This document shows positions 25,464-35,838 of a DNA stretch of 64,000 nucleotides, piece after piece. The DNA comes from Methylobacterium sp. WL119 (GTDB taxonomy: Bacteria; Pseudomonadota; Alphaproteobacteria; Rhizobiales; Beijerinckiaceae): assembly GCF_008039875.1 (NCBI RefSeq), contig NZ_VRUU01000009.1, forward strand, positions 1 through 64,000, given 5' to 3'. The position numbers and the translations under genes were made by a program. Under the pieces are notes generated by a model. The model made no database searches, was not told where the DNA came from, and saw only the letters and a list, made by a program, of their open reading frames with translations. How positions within the stretch are numbered: the first letter of the stretch is position 1; each line of letters opens with the position of its first letter.

Positions 25464-27317
25464 GTGCCGCATGCGACCGAGCTGATCGCCATCATCGCCC
25501 TGGGCCTCGTGATCGCCTTCGTGTTCGGCATGCTGGCGCAACGCCTGCGGCTGCCGCCGCTGGTCGGCTACCTCGTAGCCGGCATCGCCATCGGGCCGTT
25601 CACGCCGGGCTTCGTCGGCGACCAGAAGCTCGCCGGCCAGCTCGCCGAGATCGGCGTAATCCTGCTGATGTTCGGCGTCGGCCTGCACTTCTCGATCAAG
25701 GACCTCATGGCGGTGCGCACGATCGCGCTGCCCGGCGCCGTGGTGCAGATCGCGGTGGCGACCGCGATGGGCGGCGGCCTGGCGCTCGCCTGGGGGTGGG
25801 GCCTCGGCGCCGGCTTGGTGTTCGGCCTCGCCCTGTCGGTGGCGAGCACGGTGGTGCTGCTGCGGGCGCTGGAGGAGCGCAACCTGCTCGACAGCGACAA
25901 GGGCCGTATCGCGGTCGGCTGGCTCATCGTCGAGGATCTCGCGATGGTCCTCGCCTTGGTGCTGCTGCCGGCGCTGGCGCCCTCGCTCGGCGGGAGCGCC
26001 GGTACCGGCGACCATGCCACGGGCAACACCCTCGCGCAGGCGCTCTCCGGCTATCTCGGCGACAGCATCTGGCTCACCCTCGGGCTGACGCTCGCCAAGG
26101 TCGGCGTCTTCACCACCCTGATGCTGGTCGCAGGCCGCCGCATGGTGCCGTGGCTGCTCGACCAGGCGGCCCGCACGGGATCGCGCGAGCTGTTCACCCT
26201 CGCCGTGCTCGCGCTCGCGCTCGGCATCGCCTTCGGCTCGGCGGAGCTGTTCGGCGTGTCCTTCGCCCTCGGCGCCTTCTTCGCCGGCATGGTGCTCGCC
26301 GAGTCCGACCTGAGCCATCAGGCCGCGGCCGATTCCCTGCCGCTGCAGGACGCGTTCGCGGTGCTGTTCTTCGTCTCGGTCGGCATGCTGTTCGACCCCG
26401 GCATCCTCGTGCGCGAGCCGCTCTCGGTGCTGGCGGTGCTCGGCGTGATCCTGCTCGGCAAGTCGATCGCCGCGGTGGCGATCGTGCTGGCGTTCAAGCA
26501 TCCGGTCGGCACCGCGCTCACCATCGCCGCGAGCCTGGCGCAGATCGGCGAGTTCTCCTTCATCCTCGTCGGGCTCGGCCTGTCGCTGAAGCTGCTGCCG
26601 GAGGAGGGGCGCGACCTCATCCTCGGCGGGGCGCTGCTGTCGATCACGCTGAACCCGTTGTTCTTCGTGCTCGCCGCGCGGGTGGAGCGCTACCTCGCCG
26701 ACAGGCCCGACCTCGCGCGCCGATTCGAGCGCCACGGCGCCGATGCGATCGCCGTCGCCGAGCCCGCCAAGCCCCATCGCGGCCACGCGATCATCGTCGG
26801 CTACGGCCGGGTCGGCAGCGGGATCGGCAAGGCGCTCGACGCCTGGGACCTGCCCTTCGTCGTGGTCGATCGCGACCGCCGGCGGGTGCTCGACCTGCGC
26901 GCCTCGGGCCTGGAGGTGGTGTTCGGCGATGCGCTGGCGCCGGGCATCCTCGCCGCCGCCGACATCGCGCAGGCCCGCCTCCTGGTGATCGCGACGCCGG
27001 ATTCGCACCATGCGCGCCGGCTGGTCGAGATCGCCCGGGAGGCGAACCCGCGGATCGACACCCTGATCCGCACTCACAGCGACGCCGAGCGCCGCCGGAT
27101 GGAGGAGGAGAAGGTCGGGCTGGTGCTGATGGCCGAGCGCGAACTCGCCTTCGGCATGACCTTCTATGCCCTGCGCAGCCTCGGCCTGACCGAGGGCGAG
27201 GCCCGCCTCTTCGTCGATGCGAGCCGCGCCGACAGCCGCGCCGAGGCGCCGACGGAGGCCGAGATCGACCCATCGCCGGAACTCCGGCCGCACAAGGAGG
27301 AGCCGGCGGCGGGGTGA
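25464..27317 (+). CDS. ybaL: CPA2 cation:proton antiporter with TrkA-N domain (YbaL/Kef type)
   Basis: An inner-membrane monovalent cation/proton antiporter of 617 residues. About twelve membrane segments span residues 5-400. The N-terminus is very close to E. coli YbaL, with PLVGYLVAGIAIGPFTPGFV and LLMFGVGLHFSIKDLMAV. A cytoplasmic TrkA-N (RCK) domain follows from about 430, with the nucleotide loop HAIIVGYGRVGSGIG. The start is a GTG at 25464, supported by an AGGAGA site about 12 nt upstream and by the YbaL-like first residues. A highly charged tail ends the protein. No regulatory KefF/KefG subunit is present. Confidence 0.9.
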   Translation: MPHATELIAIIALGLVIAFVFGMLAQRLRLPPLVGYLVAGIAIGPFTPGFVGDQKLAGQLAEIGVILLMFGVGLHFSIKDLMAVRTIALPGAVVQIAVATAMGGGLALAWGWGLGAGLVFGLALSVASTVVLLRALEERNLLDSDKGRIAVGWLIVEDLAMVLALVLLPALAPSLGGSAGTGDHATGNTLAQALSGYLGDSIWLTLGLTLAKVGVFTTLMLVAGRRMVPWLLDQAARTGSRELFTLAVLALALGIAFGSAELFGVSFALGAFFAGMVLAESDLSHQAAADSLPLQDAFAVLFFVSVGMLFDPGILVREPLSVLAVLGVILLGKSIAAVAIVLAFKHPVGTALTIAASLAQIGEFSFILVGLGLSLKLLPEEGRDLILGGALLSITLNPLFFVLAARVERYLADRPDLARRFERHGADAIAVAEPAKPHRGHAIIVGYGRVGSGIGKALDAWDLPFVVVDRDRRRVLDLRASGLEVVFGDALAPGILAAADIAQARLLVIATPDSHHARRLVEIAREANPRIDTLIRTHSDAERRRMEEEKVGLVLMAERELAFGMTFYALRSLGLTEGEARLFVDASRADSRAEAPTEAEIDPSPELRPHKEEPAAG

Positions 27318-27334
27318 GCGCCGGCCGCGTCGTC

Positions 27335-28924
27335 CTAGGCCGCCAGCGCGCGCCCCAATTCCGCGACCCGACGCAGGTCGTCGACGAAGGTGGCGTAGGC
27401 CTCCTCCTTCGCCTCGTCCGGCAGGCGCAGCAGGTAGGAGGGGTGGACGGTGATGAAGCCCTGGAAGCGGTCGTCGAGGCGCTCGAACCGGAACGGGCCG
27501 CGGGCGCGGGTGATCGGGATCTGCTTGCCCGTCAGCGCCAGCACGGCGGTCGCGCCGAGCGCGACGACGAGCTTCGGGGCGACGAAGTCCAGCTCGCGAT
27601 CGAGCCACCAGCGGTAGTGGCTGACCTCGCCCGCGGTCGGCTTCTGGTGGATGCGGCGCTTGCCCCGCTCCTCGAACTTGAAGTGTTTGACGGCGTTCGT
27701 GAGGTAGCTCGCCGCGCGGTCGAGACCCGCTTCCGCCATCGCCCGCGACAGCAGCTGGCCGGCGGGCCCGACGAAGGGGCGGCCCTGCCGGTCCTCCTGG
27801 TCGCCCGGCTGCTCGCCGACGAAGGCGATGGTCGAGCCGATGCGGCCCTCGCCGAGCACGGCCTGCGTCGCGCCCGGCACCAGCGGCTCGGAACGCTTGA
27901 TGATCGCGTTCAGCGCCTCGAGGGTCTTCGGCGCCTGGTCGGACATCGCCGCCACCGCCTTGGCCGGATCGCGCTTGATCGTCATCTGGGGGGCCCTTTC
28001 GATCATCTGCGTGGTTCGGGTCGCGGCCGCGCGGACGAGGCCGGGGATGGCGGCGGTCTCCGGCATGTTGTGCCAGTACTTCTTCGGCATCTCCGCCCGC
28101 ATCGCCTTGAGGTTGGTGCGGGCCGGGTTGAACGTGCTCTCGTAATAGTCCCGCCAGCCGGCCTCGAAGCCATCGCCCTCCGGCAGCTGCGCCTTGTCGC
28201 CCGGCGGTCCGAAGGTCAGCGCCGTGCGGTCCCAATGCGCCGAGCCGTCCGGCGTCAGGATCGTCCAGTCCATGGCGCGGAACCGGTCGACGAAGAACGG
28301 AGCCGCGGCCTCAAGGATGTGGTTGTCCGGCTCGAACCACGCCACGAAGCGTTCGCCCGTATCGGTTTCGATACGGCGAAAGCGCAGGAACGCGTGCATC
28401 TTGTGCAGGTCGCGGCCGATCGCCTTGCGCATCCCGTTGAGGCGGTGGACCAGCGGGTCGCTCGCCACCTCCGGCAGGTGGCGCTCGCCGCGAAGCACGC
28501 GCCAGACCAGGGTGTGGAGCAGCGCGTAGCGCTCGGGATCGCGGTGGGGCACCACCATCGGGATCAGCCCGGCCACGGGCTTCGGCAGCGCGACCGGCGG
28601 CGCGTCGGGCTCGTCGCTGGCGGACGTGCCGAACAAGCCGGGCGCATCGCCCGCCGACCACGTGACGCGATCGGGCGGAACCCCGTCGGCGACCAGCCGG
28701 CGCAGGGTGGCGCGGAAGCCATCGAGATCGGCACCGGGGCGCAGGTGGATCGTGCGATGCGCGCTGTCTGTCCCTCCCCCCTCTGCGGGGGAGGGTGGCC
28801 CGCGAAGCGGGTCGGGAGAGGGGAGCGCGCTATCCGGAGAGGTCGCTCCCCTCTCCCGACCCTCGTTGACGCGAGGCCTACCCTCCCCCGCACAGGGGAG
28901 AGGGACGAGGTCGCGCGCATCCAT
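27335..28924 (-). CDS. udgX: DUF4130-UdgX fusion, uracil-DNA glycosylase superfamily
   Basis: Uracil excision enzyme of the UdgX family, fused to an N-terminal DUF4130 (SAM_7_link_UDG) domain, 529 residues. DUF4130 covers about residues 55-270 and the glycosylase about 330-529. The glycosylase shows GEQPGDQEDRQGRPFVGPAG (370-389) and the R-loop KRRIH, whose H426 matches the histidine that in UdgX bonds covalently to the abasic site; HPSYLLR closes the site. The start overlaps the upstream radical-SAM stop by 1 nt (TGATG). Residues about 7-52 are encoded by a palindromic repeat inserted in frame, so the native protein probably began near residue 55. No in-frame ATG, GTG or TTG lies at that point. 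Confidence 0.9.
   Translation of the reverse strand: MDARDLVPLPCAGEGRPRVNEGRERGATSPDSALPSPDPLRGPPSPAEGGGTDSAHRTIHLRPGADLDGFRATLRRLVADGVPPDRVTWSAGDAPGLFGTSASDEPDAPPVALPKPVAGLIPMVVPHRDPERYALLHTLVWRVLRGERHLPEVASDPLVHRLNGMRKAIGRDLHKMHAFLRFRRIETDTGERFVAWFEPDNHILEAAAPFFVDRFRAMDWTILTPDGSAHWDRTALTFGPPGDKAQLPEGDGFEAGWRDYYESTFNPARTNLKAMRAEMPKKYWHNMPETAAIPGLVRAAATRTTQMIERAPQMTIKRDPAKAVAAMSDQAPKTLEALNAIIKRSEPLVPGATQAVLGEGRIGSTIAFVGEQPGDQEDRQGRPFVGPAGQLLSRAMAEAGLDRAASYLTNAVKHFKFEERGKRRIHQKPTAGEVSHYRWWLDRELDFVAPKLVVALGATAVLALTGKQIPITRARGPFRFERLDDRFQGFITVHPSYLLRLPDEAKEEAYATFVDDLRRVAELGRALAA
28771..28905. repeat. Large palindromic repeat inside the udgX reading frame
   Basis: An inverted repeat of about 135 nt. 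Outer arms pair as TCCCTCCCCC...GGGGGAGGG against CCCTCCCCC...GGGGAGAGGGA, and inner arms as GTCGGGAGAGGGGAGCG against CGCTCCCCTCTCCCGAC. Short hairpins such as CCCGCGAAGCGGG lie between them. It has the C/G-run style of the repeats at 15659 and 44019, but here it lies between the udgX start codon and the conserved DUF4130 sequence, and keeps the frame open. Confidence 0.75.
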
Positions 28925-30135
28925 CAGAACAGGCTCAGCTGCTGCGCCGGCTCCACCAGACGGCTGCGCAGATCGAGCCGATCGGTGAGCCCGCCCGGCG
29001 TGTAGTCGGCCGCGATCAGGAACGGGCGGGCGCGCTTCAGCGCCGAGGACAGCCGCGCCACGTCGTCGAGCCGCAGGCGCGTGTGGCGGCGCGCGCGGAT
29101 GATCTTGTCGACCGCCCGCGCCCCGAGGCCGGGGACGCGCAGCAGCATCTCGCGGTCCCCGGTGTTCACGTCCACGGGGAAACGATGCCGGTTCTTCAGT
29201 GCCCAGGCGAGCTTCGGGTCGATGTCGAGGGAGAACATCCCGTCGTCCGCCGCATCGGCGACGTCGTCGGCGGAGAAGTCGTAGTACCGGATCAGCCAGT
29301 CGGCCTGGTACAGCCGATGCTCGCGCTGGAGCGGCGGCGCCTTCAGCGGAAGGATGCCGGAGCCTTCCGGGATCGGGCTGAAGGCCGAGTAGTACACCCG
29401 CTTGAGCCCGACGCTGCCGTAGAGATGCGCGCTCTTGCGGATCAGCGCCTCGTCGGTGGTCGCGTCGGCCCCGACGATCACCTGCGTCGACTGCCCGGCC
29501 GGCGAGAAGCGCCGGCGCTCGGCCTTGGCCTCGACGATGCGCTCGGCCACCTGCGCCATCGCCCCGAGAATCGTCGCGCCGTCCTTCTCGGGGGCCAGCT
29601 TCTGCAGGCTCGCCTCGGTCGGCAGCTCGACGTTGATCGAGAGGCGGTCGGCGTAGAGGCCGGCTTCCTCGATCAGCCACGGGCTCGCCTCGGGAATCGA
29701 CTTGAGGTGGATGTAGCCGCGGAACCCGTGGTCGCGCCGCAGCGACTTCGCCACCCGCGTCAGCAGCTCCATCGTGTAGTCGGGCGACTTGATGATGCCG
29801 GAGGAGAGGAACAACCCTTCGATGTAGTTGCGCTTGTAGAACTCCACCGTCAGCGTCACGACATCTTGCACCGAGAAGCGCGCCCGCTCGACGTTCGAGG
29901 AGCGGCGATTGATGCAGTAGGCGCAATCGAACAGGCAGTAGTTCGTCAGCAGAATCTTCAGCAGCGAGATGCAGCGGCCGTCCGGAGTGTAGGCGTGGCA
30001 GATCCCCGATCCGGTAGTCGAGCCGAGCTCGTCCTTGCCGGCCTTGCGCTTCGGCGCGCCGGACGACGAGCACGAGGCGTCGTACTTGGCGGCATCGGCG
30101 AGGATGCGCAGTTTCTTGGCGAGCGTTTCATCCAT
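28924..30135 (-). CDS. UdgX-linked radical SAM protein (putative DNA modification/repair)
   Basis: A radical-SAM enzyme of 403 residues, of the type annotated as putative DNA modification/repair radical SAM protein because it is encoded next to UdgX/DUF4130. The 4Fe-4S cysteines are C67, C71 and C74 (CLFDCAYC). The barrel continues with SSGIIKSPDYTMELL and VIVGADATTDEALI. A helix-hairpin-helix-like DNA-binding segment lies near the C-terminus (RVPGLGARAVDKIIRARR). The stop overlaps the udgX start, so both proteins are made together. The chemical reaction is not known. Confidence 0.92.
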   Translation of the reverse strand: MDETLAKKLRILADAAKYDASCSSSGAPKRKAGKDELGSTTGSGICHAYTPDGRCISLLKILLTNYCLFDCAYCINRRSSNVERARFSVQDVVTLTVEFYKRNYIEGLFLSSGIIKSPDYTMELLTRVAKSLRRDHGFRGYIHLKSIPEASPWLIEEAGLYADRLSINVELPTEASLQKLAPEKDGATILGAMAQVAERIVEAKAERRRFSPAGQSTQVIVGADATTDEALIRKSAHLYGSVGLKRVYYSAFSPIPEGSGILPLKAPPLQREHRLYQADWLIRYYDFSADDVADAADDGMFSLDIDPKLAWALKNRHRFPVDVNTGDREMLLRVPGLGARAVDKIIRARRHTRLRLDDVARLSSALKRARPFLIAADYTPGGLTDRLDLRSRLVEPAQQLSLF

Positions 30136-30202
30136 CGAACAAACAATGAACCCGGGGAGCGTGAATACAAGGCGTCGGCCGGCGTTGCCCCCGGGCGGCG
30201 AT

Positions 30203-30235
30203 GCCGCACCCCGCCTGCCTTTCGCGGGGCGCGGC
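30203..30235 (-). terminator. GC-rich hairpin downstream of osmC
   Basis: A near-perfect 12-bp stem (GCCGCaCCCCGC / GCGGGGcGCGGC) with a 9-nt loop, located 12 nt past the osmC stop. There is no T-run on either side, so it is only a candidate terminator or mRNA-stabilising structure. Confidence 0.4.
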
Positions 30236-30247
30236 TCTGAAGACCGA

Positions 30248-30679
30248 TCAGCCCTGCTTGAGGGTGGCCTTCAGGGTGATCTCGCAGTCCAGAACCTTCG
30301 AGATCGGGCAGCCGATCTCGGCGGCATGCGCCAGCGCGTCGAACTTGGCCTGGTCGATGCCCGGGATCGCCGCGGTCAACGTCAGCGCGGACTTCGTCAC
30401 CTTGAAGCCGGCACCGTCCTTCTCGAGCGTCACGACCGCCTCGGTGGTCATCTCGGTCGCGGCCAGCCCGGCTTCCTGCAGCTGGAACGCCAGCGCCATG
30501 GTGAAGCAGCCGGAATGCGCCGCCGCGATCAGCTCCTCCGGATTGGTCCCGGGCTTGTCCTCGAAGCGCGTGTTGAAGCCGTAGGGCTGCTGCGAGAGCA
30601 CGCCGGACTGAGTCGTGATCGTGCCCTTGCCATCCTTGCCATTGCCCTGCCAGACAGCGTGCGCCTTGCGGTTGATCAT
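30248..30679 (-). CDS. osmC: OsmC-family peroxiredoxin
   Basis: A thiol peroxidase that reduces organic hydroperoxides, 143 residues. The two redox cysteines are C58 in AAHSGCFTM and C124 in IGCPISKVL. The pattern GTNPEELIAAAHSGCF and the CPISK ending place it in the OsmC rather than the Ohr branch. The ATG at 30679 follows a GGAGAG site. It is a stand-alone minus-strand gene. An OhrR-type regulator lies 8 kb away at 38.1-38.6 kb, and nothing in the sequence links them directly. Confidence 0.92.
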   Translation of the reverse strand: MINRKAHAVWQGNGKDGKGTITTQSGVLSQQPYGFNTRFEDKPGTNPEELIAAAHSGCFTMALAFQLQEAGLAATEMTTEAVVTLEKDGAGFKVTKSALTLTAAIPGIDQAKFDALAHAAEIGCPISKVLDCEITLKATLKQG

Positions 30680-30774
30680 CGAAGCTCTCCAGGGTTCGCG
30701 GTGGCGCGCACGACCGTGCGCGACGTCACCGTCGATGACCGGCCAAGTGGCGCAGGCTCCGGCGAGTTCCAGGC

Positions 30775-31365
30775 TCAGGCCCCGTCGGGCACCTCCTCGG
30801 CGTCGACGGTGCGGCGCGCGAGATCGTAGCCGAAGCCGGCCCGCGCCAGCGCCGCCAGATCCCGGTCGCGGTGGAGAGCGCGGATGTCCGGGCGGCGGAA
30901 CGGCCCGAGCCGCCGCCGCTTGGCGTAGGCGAAGGCGGCCTTCTCCTCGATCGCCGCCGAATCCGCCTCGGGCACGGCCTCGCGCTCGGCCTCCATCGCG
31001 GTCTCGACCGCATCGCGCGACAGGCCCTTGGCCGACAGCTTGGCCGAAGCGCCGCGGGAAGAGGTGCCGCGCCGGCGCAACGTCGCGAGCCGCGCAGTCG
31101 CGAAGCGCGCGTCGTCGACCAGCCCGGCGGAGACCGCCCGCGCCACCGTCGCCTCGATCATCTCGAAGAAGGCGCTCGCCTCTTCGCCGCGGGCCCGGGC
31201 GCGCTTCTCGACCCGCCGCCGCAGCGTCCGGCGCAGCATCTCCACCGAGGCGCTGTAGCGCTCGAGGTAGTGCAACGCCGCCCGCTCGAGATAGGCGGCC
31301 GTGACGGGCGGCGCGGGCCTTGCAGCGCGGGCCGCACCGGAGTCTGCAACGGTTGCGCGTTTCAC
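30775..31365 (-). CDS. recX: RecX family regulator of RecA
   Basis: Binds RecA filaments and modulates recombination, 196 residues. Three-helix repeats are recognisable: YLERYSASVEMLRRTLRRRV, VDDARFATARLATLRRRGTS and a third near YAKRRRLGPF. The length fits the family. The start is taken as the GTG at 31365, since the conserved helical region begins soon after and longer frames would run into the divergent gene at 31410. recA itself is not in the window. Start position is the main uncertainty. Confidence 0.85.
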   Translation of the reverse strand: MKRATVADSGAARAARPAPPVTAAYLERAALHYLERYSASVEMLRRTLRRRVEKRARARGEEASAFFEMIEATVARAVSAGLVDDARFATARLATLRRRGTSSRGASAKLSAKGLSRDAVETAMEAEREAVPEADSAAIEEKAAFAYAKRRRLGPFRRPDIRALHRDRDLAALARAGFGYDLARRTVDAEEVPDGA

Positions 31366-31409
31366 GGGTTCTTCACGATCCGGACAGGTTTCGGTTTCAT
31401 GGATCAGCC

Positions 31410-32879
31410 ATGGAACCCAGGCAACGCGGCAGGATCGGTCATGGTCTCCTCCCCGCAGCATCGGCCATCCTGTTGAGACGCGAGTGGCTCCTCGTGCTGC
31501 TCGCTCTCGGGCTCGCCGCCACCGCGGCGGCGGTGGTCTACCTGTCCCGTCCGACCACGCTGACCGTAGCGGTCGGGCCGCAGGACGGCCCCGAGGCCGC
31601 GCTGATGGAGGCCTACGCCAACGCCCTGTCCCGCGCCCGCGAGGATGTACGCCTGAAGGTGGTGCGCTACGCCGACGTGCGCGACAGCGCGGCCGCGCTC
31701 CAGGCCAACAAGGCCGACCTCGCGGTGGTGCGGCCGGACGTGCTGCTGCCCGAGAACGGCCTGACGCTCGCCATCCTGCACGACGAGGCCCTGATCGTCG
31801 CCGCCTCGGAGGCCGGCGAGATCGATGATTTTCCCGACCTTGCACGCCGGCGCCTCGGCATCGTCGTGCGCCACAGCGCCGACATCCCGTTCATCACCAA
31901 CCTGCTGACCTTCTACGACTTCGTCCCCGCCGCCGCCGACATCCCGGACGGCGAGGAAGCCCCGCCGGGGCAGGTCGTGCTGGTTCCGCTGAAGCCGTCC
32001 GAAGTCACCGCCGCGATCGCCGAGAAGCGGGTCGACGCGGTGGCGATCATCGCCAGCCCGACCTCGAAGGCCGCGGGCGCCATGGTCCACGCCGTCGAGA
32101 TCGGCCTTCCCGACAAGAAGGTCGGCCTCGTCTCGGTGCCGGACGGCGACGCGATCCTGCAGCGCTATCCCGAGCTGCAATCCGTCACGATCCCGGCCGG
32201 AACCTTCGGCGGGCGCCCGAAGCGTCCGGCCGAGGAGGTCAAGACCGTCGGCGCCTCGTATCGCCTGATGGCGCGGGGCACCGTGAGCCGGGTCGCCGTC
32301 GCCTCCGCGACGCAGCACCTGTTCGAGTGGCGCTCGCGCCTCGCGGCGGCCGCGCCGATCGTCAGGCTGATGAAGGCGCCCGACTTCGACACCACGGTCG
32401 CCGCCACCTCGGCGCGCCTGCCCAACCACCCCGGCGCGGTGGACTACTTCGAGCGCGAGCAGCAGACGTTCCTCGACCGCTACGAGGACTACATCTACCT
32501 GCTCGCCTTCTTCGGCGGAACGATCGGCTCCGCCGTCGCCTGGCTCGGCCAGCGCCTCGCCCGCAAGCGGCGCGAGCGGGTCGACATCGTGCTCGACCGC
32601 CTGCTCGACGTGATGCGCGAGGTCCGCGCCGCGCCGACGATGGCCGAGCTCGACGCCCTGGCGATCGAGGTGGACGATCTCGTCGCCGACGTGGTGCGCT
32701 ACGCCCGCGAGCGCTCGATCGACGCGCGCACGGTCAGCGCCCTGATCCTGGCGGTGGACGGGGTCCACGCGGCGATCAACGACGGCCGACGTGGGCTTTC
32801 CGCCGGGGCCGAGCATCGCCCCGGCGGCCGCACGCGGGCCGCCCGGTCGCTCGCCCTCAACCTCTCGGCCGCCGAATAG
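31410..32879 (+). CDS. TAXI-family (TRAP-type) solute-binding protein, membrane-anchored
   Basis: 489 residues. An N-terminal membrane segment (about 26-46) is followed by a periplasmic TAXI-like binding domain: VAVGPQDGPEAALMEAYANA, ALQANKADLAVVRPDV and PDLARRRLGIVVRH. Unlike ordinary TAXI binding proteins it has a second membrane segment (about 361-382, YLLAFFGGTIGSAVAWLG) and then about 105 cytoplasmic residues that look helical. No TRAP permease gene is near, so it may serve as a sensor or signalling receptor rather than a transporter subunit. The ATG at 31410 is 44 nt from the divergent recX start. Confidence 0.8.
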   Translation: MEPRQRGRIGHGLLPAASAILLRREWLLVLLALGLAATAAAVVYLSRPTTLTVAVGPQDGPEAALMEAYANALSRAREDVRLKVVRYADVRDSAAALQANKADLAVVRPDVLLPENGLTLAILHDEALIVAASEAGEIDDFPDLARRRLGIVVRHSADIPFITNLLTFYDFVPAAADIPDGEEAPPGQVVLVPLKPSEVTAAIAEKRVDAVAIIASPTSKAAGAMVHAVEIGLPDKKVGLVSVPDGDAILQRYPELQSVTIPAGTFGGRPKRPAEEVKTVGASYRLMARGTVSRVAVASATQHLFEWRSRLAAAAPIVRLMKAPDFDTTVAATSARLPNHPGAVDYFEREQQTFLDRYEDYIYLLAFFGGTIGSAVAWLGQRLARKRRERVDIVLDRLLDVMREVRAAPTMAELDALAIEVDDLVADVVRYARERSIDARTVSALILAVDGVHAAINDGRRGLSAGAEHRPGGRTRAARSLALNLSAAE

Positions 32880-32903
32880 GCGAGCCCGGGACGCGGCGTC
32901 GCC

Positions 32904-35684
<2,781 letters not shown>

Positions 35685-35838
35685 CGGGTCGGTCTCGGCA
35701 CGGTCCGGTCGCGATCCGGACGTCGGCCGAGGCGGCGTTCCTGGCGGGCGGTGGCTGTCGAAACGTCGGTCCGGAACATCGCAGGAGGGATGTCGGCAAG
35801 TCCGATGGGTGTCAACGCGGGTCCGGCGGGTCCTGCTC

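Noticed and set aside
25313-29005. A 1230-codon plus-strand frame covering the antiporter and the udgX region
   Set aside because: It is out of frame with the antiporter and antisense to udgX, with no domain-like sequence.
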